Source: Sulfuricurvum sp.
GTDB taxonomy: Bacteria > Campylobacterota > Campylobacteria > Campylobacterales > Sulfurimonadaceae
Assembly (NCBI GenBank): GCA_028713245.1
Contig: JAQTOQ010000003.1
Span: 1 to 34,531 of the forward strand
Length of the DNA stretch: 34,531 bases
Reading direction: 5' to 3'
The notes beneath the pieces were generated by a model. The model saw only the letters and a program-made list of their open reading frames with translations, ran no database searches and had not been told where the DNA came from. How positions within the stretch are numbered: the stretch's first letter is position 1; every line of letters begins with the position of its first letter. The position numbers and the translations under genes are program-made. This document shows positions 1 through 9,772 of this stretch, piece after piece.

Positions 1-11
1 ATTCCCGCAGA

Positions 12-97
<86 letters not shown>

Positions 98-149
98 ACG
101 GCCTAATCTGGTCTAACACTGATAATGTAATGCATTCCGATTTCGTTCA

Positions 150-226
150 TGGTGCCGGCACGAGGACTTGAACCCCGGGCCTGCTGATTACAAATCAGCT
201 GCTCTAGCCAACTGAGCTATGCCGGC
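150..226 (-). tRNA. tRNA-Thr (anticodon TGT), CCA encoded
   Basis: Reverse complement GCCGGCATAGCTCAGTTGGCTAGAGCAGCTGATTTGTAATCAGC...GGTTCAAGTCC...TGCCGGCACCA; 7-bp acceptor stem, TGT anticodon. Confidence 0.95.
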
Positions 227-246
227 ATGTACGAAATGGAGCCGAA

Positions 247-252
247 ATTATA
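247..252 (-). promoter_or_regulatory. Candidate -10 box (TATAAT) for the tRNA-Thr/tRNA-Tyr transcript
   Basis: TATAAT on minus strand about 20 bp upstream of the tRNA-Thr 5' end. Confidence 0.6.
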
Positions 253-289
253 TATACATTTCGTTTAAAAGTCAAGCGCTATCTGCAAT

Positions 290-1027
290 TCATTCGATTA
301 TGTAGATAATCTCATTTTTTTTATCGGTTTTAATTCTCTCACAAAGGGTAAGTCCATCAATGCTAAGACGCGCAAAATCCTCTAGCGATTGGATATTATT
401 GCGTGCAATGGCCCGCAGTACTATACCTCTATAGGCTTTTGCCCAGTGACTTACAACTCTACCCTTCTTAAGAAACTTTAGGGTCATTGGAACATTTTTT
501 GACGTATAAAATTTATCATAGAACCCTGCACGTAAATCCAGCACTTCTTGATCACCAATCCATTCATCCAGCGAATTAGTGAAATATTTTTTGTAAAACT
601 TCTCTGGCGCCACCGAATCAATCGTGGAACCTTGCTTGAGTTTATAATCAGGTATCAAGTCACCTGCACCTATTGGACCAAAAAGATTTGAGAAGAGTAT
701 GACGTTACGATCTATATAAGCTTGTTGTAACGCATCTAGATTGACATAGGCAAGGTAACCATAGGCCACACCGTCATAACGCTCTATCGCCTTCATAGTC
801 GGTGCATGATCAAATGGAATTTTATACCGCTCAAACTCTTTTTCGTCTTTGATACCAAAGAGTTCTTTCAACTGGTTGTAATCGCCCTCTTGTACTACTT
901 CTTCATATTTCGAGATAACACCAAGACGTTTTTCAAAAAGAGCGGGAAAGATGAATGATGAAGCGCTAAGACTAGAAGAATCTCCCCCTGGGCGTTTTCC
1001 TTCACTTGGGGCGAAAAGAACTATCAT
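290..1027 (-). CDS. yaaA: YaaA/UPF0246 (DUF328) family peroxide-stress-type protein
   Basis: ORF starting MIVLFAPSEGKRPGG, with KAYRGIVLRAIA; typical YaaA family N-terminus. Confidence 0.75.
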   Translation of the reverse strand: MIVLFAPSEGKRPGGDSSSLSASSFIFPALFEKRLGVISKYEEVVQEGDYNQLKELFGIKDEKEFERYKIPFDHAPTMKAIERYDGVAYGYLAYVNLDALQQAYIDRNVILFSNLFGPIGAGDLIPDYKLKQGSTIDSVAPEKFYKKYFTNSLDEWIGDQEVLDLRAGFYDKFYTSKNVPMTLKFLKKGRVVSHWAKAYRGIVLRAIARNNIQSLEDFARLSIDGLTLCERIKTDKKNEIIYIIE

Positions 1028-2202
1028 TAGTAATACGTTGCAACAATGGCATAACTAAGAAAAAACATAAGATGAGAAGCCCCTTCAAAATAATTTGTCT
1101 CTCCATCTTCCGTCGTTCTTGACACCAATAAAATTGTTAATAAAAGCGCCCCAATTTGCAACGGATTGAAATCCAATGTCAAGTTAATCCCCGAGTAATA
1201 CGCTAAAAGCATTAAAATCGGAACCGTTAGAATAATCGACACCGTCGATGCTCCCATAGCAATATTAACAACACGCTGTATTTGATCATTTCGTGCAGCA
1301 CGTACCGCCGTGAAAATTTCGGGCGAAACGCTAATGATTGCAATGACCAAACCGGATAATCCAGGGGATATACCGTATTGACGTGCCAGCTTAATTCCAT
1401 GCTCTGCAAAAATCTCTGCACCCACGGCAATAATACCAATCAGAACAATAATGACTACAAAATTCACAGCAGTATGAAAATGTTCAAAAATATAATCACT
1501 CGAATCATTTTCGTCTATTTCACCCTCTTCTTCTTGAAGTTTACGTTTCAGACGGAAGAAACGGCTTCGTGCCGTTGCTTTGAAAAAATGGGTATGTGTT
1601 TGGGTTTGAAAAATAAAAATAATAAGATAAAAGAACATCAGCAAGCCTGCGATCAGATGGCTTACTTGTGTCAAAATCCGTAAACCATGATCCGTATGGC
1701 TAAGAAGCCCTGGAACCAAAAGAGCAGATGATGCCACGAATAAAACGGTACTGTAAGCGCTAGAGGTCTCTTTGTTATGCTGTTGCTGCGTAAATGCAAG
1801 TCCACCCAAAAATACCGAAAGTCCTAGAAGAACATTCAGATCCACAATCACAGCAGAGATAATCCCCCCCTTAACCGTCTCTAAAACACCTGGGGAATGT
1901 CGTACTTCGAGTAAAATCATATAGAGTAAAACAATCTCAACGACAACAGCACTAAAGGTTAAAACAAAACTGCCATAAGGTTCGTGTAGACGTTCGGAAA
2001 GTATGTCGGCAACCTCTGCAACCGTCAATGATAATGCGGCAATACCCATCGCTGCAAAAAGCGTAGCCATAGCGCCATCACCTTGTGAGTGAAAGAAAAA
2101 AGCGAGTAACATGGAAGATATTCCTAAAAATATATCCCAATAATCTTCGATAAAAAAGCGTATCCGCCTGTCCAAAAGTGTATCCTTTAATGTGTTATGC
2201 AT
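1027..2202 (-). CDS. Ca2+/H+ (cation/proton) antiporter, ChaA/CaCA superfamily
   Basis: Multi-TM protein with paired alpha-repeat-like motifs (SAVVVEIVLL; ISVSPEIFTAVRAARNDQIQRVVNIAMGAS). Start overlaps yaaA start region (TAATG-type junction). Confidence 0.75.
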   Translation of the reverse strand: MHNTLKDTLLDRRIRFFIEDYWDIFLGISSMLLAFFFHSQGDGAMATLFAAMGIAALSLTVAEVADILSERLHEPYGSFVLTFSAVVVEIVLLYMILLEVRHSPGVLETVKGGIISAVIVDLNVLLGLSVFLGGLAFTQQQHNKETSSAYSTVLFVASSALLVPGLLSHTDHGLRILTQVSHLIAGLLMFFYLIIFIFQTQTHTHFFKATARSRFFRLKRKLQEEEGEIDENDSSDYIFEHFHTAVNFVVIIVLIGIIAVGAEIFAEHGIKLARQYGISPGLSGLVIAIISVSPEIFTAVRAARNDQIQRVVNIAMGASTVSIILTVPILMLLAYYSGINLTLDFNPLQIGALLLTILLVSRTTEDGETNYFEGASHLMFFLSYAIVATYY

Positions 2203-2235
2203 AATAGTACCATAAGGGCACCTGTAAGATGATTT

Positions 2236-3189
2236 TTAAATCAATCCTTTTCGTTTGAAAATGTAGATAGGCAATATGGATGAGGCAATCATCATAAATA
2301 CAGAAAGTAAATATCCGTATTCCCAATTTAGTTCCGGCATAATCTGGAAGTTCATTCCATAAATACTCGCAATCAATGTCGGTGGCAAGAAAATAACATT
2401 CACAATTGTAAAGATTTTAATGACTTTATTTTGCTGAATACTCAAAAGACCAACAAAAACATTTTGTAAATAGTCGAGCCGTTGAAAATTAAAATCGGTG
2501 TAATCTACCAGGGATTTTATATCTTTTAACATGATCGTCACATCATTCTTCAACGACGGTTTGTATTTATCCGATTTTAAAAATGAACTCAAAATACGCT
2601 GTTTATCCGTTAAACTTTCTCGAATTTGCATGTTCAAATCTTCAAAAGAGGAGATTTTTTCCAAGATTTCTTCATCATCATTTTTATAATCGGTAAAGAC
2701 GTGCTTACGAATTCTTGCAATGTCACGAGAAAGCTTTTCGATAATATCTGCATCCGCATCAATACGAATATCTAAGAGATTACAAAAAACATCATAACCG
2801 CTTTCAAATTGCTGTGGCGTGGCGTAAACTTTTCGGTTAAACTCTTCAAAGGTGTACAAAGCTGCGTAACGAATCGAAATTAGAAGCCCTCGGAATAGGA
2901 TAAAAGAGACTGTTTCATTAAAAGAGTTCTGGTTTGAACTGATCAAAAAGTAGCTGTTGATTTCGATCTTATCATTTTCTTCCCAATAACGCGAACTTAT
3001 CTCAATCTCTTCGGTTTCTTGTTTCGTCGGAAATTTAATCCCGAAGGTATTTTCAATAAAAATAATCTCATCATGAGTTGGCATGAGCATATCTATCCAG
3101 ATTACTCGATCAATAACATCTCCATCAAGATCAGACATGGTTTCGATAAGTGCAATAGCATTTTCATTTTTGACAAAACATTTAATCAT
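2236..3189 (-). CDS. corA: CorA-family divalent cation transporter
   Basis: C-terminal two-TM region with YGMNF (GMN) signature; cytoplasmic helical N-terminal domain. Confidence 0.85.
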   Translation of the reverse strand: MIKCFVKNENAIALIETMSDLDGDVIDRVIWIDMLMPTHDEIIFIENTFGIKFPTKQETEEIEISSRYWEENDKIEINSYFLISSNQNSFNETVSFILFRGLLISIRYAALYTFEEFNRKVYATPQQFESGYDVFCNLLDIRIDADADIIEKLSRDIARIRKHVFTDYKNDDEEILEKISSFEDLNMQIRESLTDKQRILSSFLKSDKYKPSLKNDVTIMLKDIKSLVDYTDFNFQRLDYLQNVFVGLLSIQQNKVIKIFTIVNVIFLPPTLIASIYGMNFQIMPELNWEYGYLLSVFMMIASSILPIYIFKRKGLI

Positions 3190-4070
3190 TACAGTACTCC
3201 TTTCTCAAAACGTTCTTTGTAACTGCATTTTTGGCACAGCTCTTCGACTGCATGACCATCTTTAAAGCCAGAAAGCATTGTGGAAGCACGCTCGGATATC
3301 AGAATTTTACCCAAATTTGTCACATGTAGGTTACCTAATTCAATAACTCCCTCACCATCCAAACAACATGGTACCACACGTCCATCTGCTAATATCGCAA
3401 TTTGCTTGCTCAAACCGTGACAATACCCATTGCCTGAGATTTCATTTTGTAAGCTTGGCCATTGAAAATATCGATCAAAATGTAACAATATCTTCGACGC
3501 AACACGCAAGGATTGCCGTTCACCGCTTATGGAAACACGGACAAACCCTGCCTCTAGCGCAAAATGTTTTTCCAAAAGGGTAAAAAGCTGCTCGTTAAAC
3601 GCCTCTTCACTGCATGCCTCATCCAAATTCCACAATCGTAAATTGATGAAAAATTCGAGAGGCTGATTTAGCTTTTCATCACAGAATGCTAAAATATTTT
3701 CCATATAGGCTTCGAAGCTGCGAGAAACACTATTTTTATTAAAACTATTCAATGAAACATTCACTTGTTTGATACAAGGGTGAAATAGCATTGCGCGGCG
3801 CGGCTCATCCAAATAAAAGCCACTCGTCGTAATCATAACCGAAAAACCTAATCGATGTGCAACATCCAAATAGTTGTCCAAATTAGACAATACCATGGGA
3901 TCACCCATCACATGCAGGGCAATATCACGCGTGTGCTCTTGAAGCTGCAATAGGATAGATTCAAAAAAAAAGAGGGACATTGTCTGTGTTGGCTGATCTT
4001 TAGGAGGGCAAAAACTGCATGCTAAACCGCATACATTCGTTATTTCGATGTAGGCACGCTGAAACTTCAC
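3189..4070 (-). CDS. Radical SAM / SPASM domain protein
   Basis: CGLACSFC (CX3CX2C) motif and C-terminal SPASM-like cysteines (YCHGL, VPCCLDGEG, CQKC). Confidence 0.85.
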   Translation of the reverse strand: MKFQRAYIEITNVCGLACSFCPPKDQPTQTMSLFFFESILLQLQEHTRDIALHVMGDPMVLSNLDNYLDVAHRLGFSVMITTSGFYLDEPRRAMLFHPCIKQVNVSLNSFNKNSVSRSFEAYMENILAFCDEKLNQPLEFFINLRLWNLDEACSEEAFNEQLFTLLEKHFALEAGFVRVSISGERQSLRVASKILLHFDRYFQWPSLQNEISGNGYCHGLSKQIAILADGRVVPCCLDGEGVIELGNLHVTNLGKILISERASTMLSGFKDGHAVEELCQKCSYKERFEKGVL

Positions 4071-4080
4071 GCCCCAGCTC

Positions 4081-4839
4081 TCATGGGAGGAAGCTAACTA
4101 TCCCTGCAGTCACTGCAACGTTAAGTGATTCAACCCCGCGATACATCGAAATAGAGACACTATGCGTAGAGGATGCCGCTATTTTATCGCTCACCCCTTC
4201 ACTCTCATTTCCCAAAACAAAAATAGAACGAGGTGGGATTTTTAACGAATGAATATCACTTTGTGCATGCGATGAGAGCGTTATGATTGCAGTATCTTTG
4301 AAGGTTAAAATTTCATCCAAGTCATTGCAATAGTAAATAGGAATTTTAAAAAGAGTCCCTGCGCTGGCTTTCATCACCAAAGGCGAGAGTTTAGTACTGT
4401 TTTTACGAGGAAGGATAATCCCGTCTATTTTACTTGCAGCAGCCGAGCGCACAATCATCCCTAAATTTTGAGGGTTATTGATCCCATCCAATGCTAAAAA
4501 ACGAAAATCATTAGGAAAATCTTGAGCAATAGAGCTTACGTGACGATAATTAGCTGAGTGAACATCGATCGCCACCCCTTGATCCTGCGCACTGTTTTTG
4601 GAAATACGAGACAGAGATTCTTTAGTGTGGTACTTTATCTCGACTCTACGCATATCTGCCAGAGAAAGTATCTCTTCAATCGTCTCATCGCTGCGATTGC
4701 TTTTAGAGAGGTGAAGTTTGTGTATTTGAATCGTGTCGTCACGTAAAACTTCTACGGCGACATTGCGCCCATAAAGCGTTATAAGCGAATCAAAAAATGC
4801 TTTTTTCTCTAAATACTCTGGAGAGTCGGCCATTATCAT
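4081..4839 (-). CDS. TrmH/SpoU family RNA 2'-O-methyltransferase
   Basis: SPOUT motifs: NPQNLGMIVRSAAA, ILGNESEGVS-like VLGNESEGVS, SMYRGVESLNVAVTAGI. Confidence 0.85.
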   Translation of the reverse strand: MIMADSPEYLEKKAFFDSLITLYGRNVAVEVLRDDTIQIHKLHLSKSNRSDETIEEILSLADMRRVEIKYHTKESLSRISKNSAQDQGVAIDVHSANYRHVSSIAQDFPNDFRFLALDGINNPQNLGMIVRSAAASKIDGIILPRKNSTKLSPLVMKASAGTLFKIPIYYCNDLDEILTFKDTAIITLSSHAQSDIHSLKIPPRSIFVLGNESEGVSDKIAASSTHSVSISMYRGVESLNVAVTAGIVSFLP

Positions 4840-6752
4840 ACGCGTGAAGCGATTGCTTGGGCGGTAAAACCAAAATATTCAAATAGCTGCTCCGCAGGAG
4901 CGCTGGCACCAAATGTATCCATAGCAATTACTGTATCCGCGAAACGGTACCATTCCAACCCACGTGCGGCTTCAATCGCCACTTTTTTCGTATCCGGTTT
5001 GATAATCGAATCAATATAACTTTGAGATTGTTCGATCAACAAGTCGTAACACGGCACACTCACTACATTCGCCATCACACCACGCTGGGCCAATTCTTGT
5101 GCCGTTGCTAGTGCCAAAGAAACTTCAGATCCAGATGCCATCAATGTCACTGTCGCATTGGAAGCTTCACTTAACAAATATCCGCCGTTTTCAACATCCC
5201 CTTTAAGTGGTGCTGACAATACCGGAAGATTTTGGCGTGAACAGACAAAGGCACTTGGTGAACCTTTCATAGAGAGCGCTTTTTGCCATGCCTTAACATT
5301 TTCAGCACCATCTGCCGGACGGTAGACATAAAAATTCGGCAACGCACGAAATTGACTCAAATGCTCTATTGGCTGATGCGTTGGACCGTCTTCACCTACC
5401 CCAATACTGTCGTGCGTCCAAATAAAGAATTGCTGTATTCCTGCCAATGCCGCAATACGGGCTGCAGGTTTTAGATAGTCACTGAAAACAAAGAACGTAG
5501 CACTAAAAGGCAACAGTGGTCCGTACAGCGCCATCGCATTTGTAATCGACGCCATCGCGTGTTCACGGATACCAAAGTGTATGTTTTTACCTTGTGGGAA
5601 TTCGCCCATATTGACAAGCTCCGTTTTATTCGAAGGTGCCAAATCAGCCGATCCACCCAAGAAGCCAGGAATTGCTTTGGCAATCGCATTCAAAATAATT
5701 CCATTGGTATTACGTGTTGCATCGGCTTTTTCAAACATTGGCCACTGTATTCGGCTAAAATCAGGATTAATAAGCTGCTCATATGCTTCGTTTTGCTCCA
5801 TTAATGGCAGCTCTTTCAGACGATGATTCCACTCGCGCTGTGCCAAATCCCCTTTTTCAATCGCACAACGGAAACGTTCTAGTACATCGGCATCAATAGC
5901 AAAAGTGGCTTCCGGATCAAAGCCTGCTGCTGCCTTAGCCGCTTTGATCACATCGTGCCCTAATGGCGCTCCGTGCGCGTGGTGAGAACCCTCAAGTTTT
6001 CCGGCACCTTTTGCGATGACCGTATTGGCAATAATCAAGACAGGACGCGCAATAGTTTTTGCTTGAGTCAATGCACCGTCAATCTCATCAAAATTATGGC
6101 CATCAATCTCTAAAACTGCCCATTTTTGAGATTCAAAACGATCACGTATATTTTCACTCAAACTCAGTTGTGTAGAGCCCTCGATGGTGATACGGTTAGA
6201 ATCATAAATCAATACCAGATTATCCAATCCCATGTGTCCTGCGATGGAACATGCTTCATAACTGATCCCCTCTTCTAAATCCCCATCACCGCACAAACAA
6301 TAGACACGGTGATCAATCAATGATGCCGTTTCAGAATTTACTTTGTGCCCCACATATTTTGAAGCCATAGCAAAACCAACCGCATTTGCAATCCCCTGCC
6401 CCAAAGGTCCTGTAGTAATTTCAATACCCGGCGTATGACGATACTCAGGATGCCCCGGCGTTCTGGAGCCTAGTTGACGAAATTGTTTAAGATCATCGAT
6501 TTCCAATCCGTATCCCCAAAGATGATTTAATGCATAAATAAGCCCCGTCCCATGTCCGCCTGAAAAAACGAGACGATCACGATTAAGCCATGTCGGATCT
6601 TTGGGATTATGAGACATGTGCTGGGACAAAACAACGGCGATATCAGCAAGTCCCATAGGAGCACCCGGATGACCAGAATTTGCCTGCTGAACCATATCGG
6701 CTGCTAAAAATCGGATCGTATCCGCCATTTTTTGACGCATTGCATTACTCAT
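4836..6752 (-). CDS. tkt: Transketolase
   Basis: GHPGAPMGLADIA, GDGDLEEGISYEA, HDSIGVGEDGPTHQPIEHL motifs; full-length 638 aa. Confidence 0.97.
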   Translation of the reverse strand: MSNAMRQKMADTIRFLAADMVQQANSGHPGAPMGLADIAVVLSQHMSHNPKDPTWLNRDRLVFSGGHGTGLIYALNHLWGYGLEIDDLKQFRQLGSRTPGHPEYRHTPGIEITTGPLGQGIANAVGFAMASKYVGHKVNSETASLIDHRVYCLCGDGDLEEGISYEACSIAGHMGLDNLVLIYDSNRITIEGSTQLSLSENIRDRFESQKWAVLEIDGHNFDEIDGALTQAKTIARPVLIIANTVIAKGAGKLEGSHHAHGAPLGHDVIKAAKAAAGFDPEATFAIDADVLERFRCAIEKGDLAQREWNHRLKELPLMEQNEAYEQLINPDFSRIQWPMFEKADATRNTNGIILNAIAKAIPGFLGGSADLAPSNKTELVNMGEFPQGKNIHFGIREHAMASITNAMALYGPLLPFSATFFVFSDYLKPAARIAALAGIQQFFIWTHDSIGVGEDGPTHQPIEHLSQFRALPNFYVYRPADGAENVKAWQKALSMKGSPSAFVCSRQNLPVLSAPLKGDVENGGYLLSEASNATVTLMASGSEVSLALATAQELAQRGVMANVVSVPCYDLLIEQSQSYIDSIIKPDTKKVAIEAARGLEWYRFADTVIAMDTFGASAPAEQLFEYFGFTAQAIASRV

Positions 6753-7612
6753 TTTTGTTCCTTGTGTCGGTTAATGTATTTGGTAAGTGTTGGTGACAAT
6801 TCACGATATAAATTCTCATCAAAACTTTCCATCTGATCTAAAAGTTTTTCGGCCAGGATATTTGCTTCTCGCATCGCTTCATCAAATCCCAATAACGTCA
6901 CAAAACTGTTTTTTGCCTCATCATTGTTTGTTGTTTTGCCCGCACTTGCAGAATCTTGTGTAACATCCAAAATATCATCCTGTATTTGAAACAATAATCC
7001 AAGATCAATACCAAAATCATAAAGCATGCCGGCAATATCATCACGTCCGACAATAATAGCCCCCATCTTCAGCGATGCCGCTATGAGCATTCCCGTTTTA
7101 TGGATATGCAGCATCTTGACTTGATCTAATTCTAGACGTTGGTTTTCAAAGTGGCAATCAATGGCTTGACCCAAAACCATTCCATTTAATCCACCGTTAT
7201 GCGAAAGCTCTCGAACAAGCTTAACAACAACAGGTGCACTAAGCGGAGCATTGCTCAAGACTTCAAATGCATACGTATTAAGAGCATCACCTGCTAAAAT
7301 AGCGCTCATCTCATCGTACGTTTTATGCAATGTCACTACACCACGACGCAAATCGGCATTGTCCATAGAGGGTAAATCATCGTGAATTAATGAGTAAGTG
7401 TGAAGAAGTTCTATGGACAGAGCAATATGATAAGCGCTCTCAAACATCAAAGGGTTGTAAGCACCTACCACACCAAGCAATAAAGCGGGACGAAACCTCT
7501 TTCCGCCGCTGGTCAGCATTTGACGCAAAGAAGTCTCATAGTAGGGGTGGAAACTCTCAGATACTGGTAAATGCGAAACCAAAAATGATTCGAACTTTTC
7601 CATAATCCCCAT
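6749..7612 (-). CDS. ispA: Polyprenyl (farnesyl/geranylgeranyl) diphosphate synthase
   Basis: Aspartate-rich motifs SLIHDDLPSMDNADLRRG and FQIQDDILDVTQD; GGKRFRP motif. Confidence 0.92.
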   Translation of the reverse strand: MGIMEKFESFLVSHLPVSESFHPYYETSLRQMLTSGGKRFRPALLLGVVGAYNPLMFESAYHIALSIELLHTYSLIHDDLPSMDNADLRRGVVTLHKTYDEMSAILAGDALNTYAFEVLSNAPLSAPVVVKLVRELSHNGGLNGMVLGQAIDCHFENQRLELDQVKMLHIHKTGMLIAASLKMGAIIVGRDDIAGMLYDFGIDLGLLFQIQDDILDVTQDSASAGKTTNNDEAKNSFVTLLGFDEAMREANILAEKLLDQMESFDENLYRELSPTLTKYINRHKEQK

Positions 7613-7977
7613 TAGATCTGTTCTATCACTTCTGTAATATTATTATCGTCATCCACTAACACAACAGTCGGCTTATAAGTTTCGAGTTCCGTATCATTAT
7701 ACGTCGCATACGCAACAATAATAATTTTATCCCCTTTGTGTACCTTGCGAGCCGCGGCACCGTTGAGACAAATATCACGCTGACCACGTTCACCTAAAAT
7801 AACATATGTTGAAAAACGCTCGCCATTATTGATGTTTAAGATTTCAACTTTTTGCCCTACACGCATCTTAGAAGCTTGCATAAGCTCTTCATCGATGGTG
7901 ATCGATCCAACATAATTCAAATTAGCATCCGTCACTGTCGCGCGGTGAATTTTGCTGTACAACATTTCCATTAGCAT
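7612..7977 (-). CDS. panD: Aspartate 1-decarboxylase precursor
   Basis: [22 protein letters not shown]: Gly-Ser self-cleavage site; length fits PanD. True start may be the second or third Met. Confidence 0.95.
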   Translation of the reverse strand: MLMEMLYSKIHRATVTDANLNYVGSITIDEELMQASKMRVGQKVEILNINNGERFSTYVILGERGQRDICLNGAAARKVHKGDKIIIVAYATYNDTELETYKPTVVLVDDDNNITEVIEQI

Positions 7978-7980
7978 GGT

Positions 7981-8355
7981 TTAGCGCCCCATCTGCTTTA
8001 TCATGGCCGCTGGAGTAATCGGAGCATCCCATAGTTCTTTTAAAATTACATATTCTTTAACCACTTCTCCACCAATTATATGGCGATCTATAATCTCGGT
8101 TATTTTTTCTTTTGTCAATCCTGCATACATGACATGTCCCGGCTCTACAAGCATTACCGGACCTGCAATACAACGATTTAAACAAGCTGTGCGAATCGGC
8201 TGAACCGTACCAATGATCCCCTTTTCCATCAACGTCTGGGATAAGTGCTGGAAAAGATCCTGAGTCTGAGGATTTAGACAGCTTGGCTTCGGCATGCCAG
8301 GAGGTGAACTTTGCTCGCATTTGAAAATATAAAACGCTGGTTGTGGAACACCCAT
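7981..8355 (-). CDS. Thioredoxin-like [2Fe-2S] ferredoxin
   Basis: Four-cysteine pattern (FKCEQSSPPGMPKPSC ... CLNRCIAGPVMLVEPGHVMY) typical of the NuoE-like thioredoxin-fold ferredoxins. Confidence 0.8.
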   Translation of the reverse strand: MGVPQPAFYIFKCEQSSPPGMPKPSCLNPQTQDLFQHLSQTLMEKGIIGTVQPIRTACLNRCIAGPVMLVEPGHVMYAGLTKEKITEIIDRHIIGGEVVKEYVILKELWDAPITPAAMIKQMGR

Positions 8356-8405
8356 CGTTGACTCCTTAATTAGTTTTGTGTCTGTGTACTTTAAAATTGA
8401 ATGGA

Positions 8406-8411
8406 ATTATA
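8406..8411 (-). promoter_or_regulatory. Candidate -10 (TTTGGCTATAAT) for the [2Fe-2S] ferredoxin gene
   Basis: Perfect TATAAT with extended context in the murE/ferredoxin gap; AAGGAG SD follows just before the ATG at 8355. Confidence 0.65.
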
Positions 8412-8470
8412 GCCAAATTCAAATCTTATGGTTTAAGCTTTTATAACAGTTCTTTAACTTCAGCGTATGT

Positions 8471-9772
8471 TTAAAGTTGTTCTAAAAGTTCGCGGGCAAC
8501 ACTACGATCATCAAAAGGAAATTCTTTATCGTAGATAATCTGCATTGTTTCGTCCCCTTTACCCAATATTAACACAACTTCATCTCCCCTACGATCACGA
8601 AGCGCTTGCGCAATGGCATTACGTCTATTGACATCCACATACACATTTTTTTGATCTTCTATTCCTGCTAAAATATCCGCTATTATCGCATCTGGATCTT
8701 CAAAACGTGGATTATCACTCGTAACATATATTTTTTTGGCAAACGACGCAGCAACTCTTCCCATCATTGAACGTTTCGTTCGGTCACGATCTCCACCTGC
8801 CCCAAAAACAACCAATACCTCTTTTTCTTTAAGTGCATTAAGTACTTGCTGCATCCCATCAGGAGTATGAGCAAAGTCAACTATAACAAGCGGCGATTCA
8901 CTCACCACTTCCATCCTGCCACTCACGCCGCCAAAATTTTCTACCGCTTCCGTAATCTGCTCAAAACTATTTGGGCTCACTATATGGACTGCCGCCATCG
9001 CTGCTGTAATGTTATAAAGATTAAAAAAGCCATGCAACGATGTTTCAAATGTCACCATTTCTTCAAAATGTTTTAGTACTCCACTAATCCCATCATTAAG
9101 CGAATACGCCAGAATCTTATACGTTGCGGGATTTTCTACCCCATACGTAAATGCATTTTTAAAATTAAACTCTGCTCTTGGTTCATCTTTATTAATCAAC
9201 TTTTTACTCTCATCTTGAAAAAAGAGGTTTTTAACACGTACGTACTCTTCGAGAGTATGGTGATAATCAAGATGGTCCTGCGTAATATTGGTCAATATCT
9301 TCAAGGCGAACTTTATTCCCGCAATACGTTCCTGTTCTATTGCATGCGAACTTACTTCCATAATGAAGTATTCACATCCTGCTTGTATCGCTTGTGCAAT
9401 ATGGCGATAGGTATTCATCACCGTAGGAGTTGTGAGTGTTTTACTCTCAACAATAGCATCATTCATAAAGAAACCACGCGTTCCTTGCATAGCTGCTTTG
9501 TGGTCTAAGTCCAAAAGAATCGAGTAAATGGCGCTTGCAGTCGTAGTTTTGCCATTCGTCCCGGTTATACCGATAACCTTGATACGATCCAAACCAAAGA
9601 GCGTCCAGCACTCATCAGGTGTTACAACAAACTGCGCACCACGACCAATTGCATCTTCTTTATACTTCTCGTTTTGTCGCGTAAGTAAAAAAGCACACTC
9701 ATTCGAACAGTCCTTAGAATCCTCAGATATATAGCGATACGGTTGACCTGAGAGTTCAACTTTCAAGTGCAT
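8471..9772 (-). CDS. murE: UDP-N-acetylmuramoyl-L-alanyl-D-glutamate--2,6-diaminopimelate ligase
   Basis: GITGTNGKTTTA P-loop, SSHAIEQERI, DNPRFEDP (meso-DAP recognition DNPR). Confidence 0.95.
   Translation of the reverse strand: MHLKVELSGQPYRYISEDSKDCSNECAFLLTRQNEKYKEDAIGRGAQFVVTPDECWTLFGLDRIKVIGITGTNGKTTTASAIYSILLDLDHKAAMQGTRGFFMNDAIVESKTLTTPTVMNTYRHIAQAIQAGCEYFIMEVSSHAIEQERIAGIKFALKILTNITQDHLDYHHTLEEYVRVKNLFFQDESKKLINKDEPRAEFNFKNAFTYGVENPATYKILAYSLNDGISGVLKHFEEMVTFETSLHGFFNLYNITAAMAAVHIVSPNSFEQITEAVENFGGVSGRMEVVSESPLVIVDFAHTPDGMQQVLNALKEKEVLVVFGAGGDRDRTKRSMMGRVAASFAKKIYVTSDNPRFEDPDAIIADILAGIEDQKNVYVDVNRRNAIAQALRDRRGDEVVLILGKGDETMQIIYDKEFPFDDRSVARELLEQL

Noticed and set aside
1378-1683. 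Plus-strand 101-aa ORF inside the antiporter gene
   Set aside because: Antisense shadow of a strong coding frame with no recognisable domain. The same applies to the other plus-strand ORFs in the track except moeA.
1864-1870. G7/C7 tract in the antiporter gene as a phase-variable switch
   Set aside because: Shorter than tracts usually reported as phase-variable in Campylobacterota and inside a normal coding frame.
8057-8320. Alternative-frame minus-strand ORF inside the [2Fe-2S] ferredoxin gene
   Set aside because: Out-of-frame overlap with a gene that has clear family motifs; no independent support.
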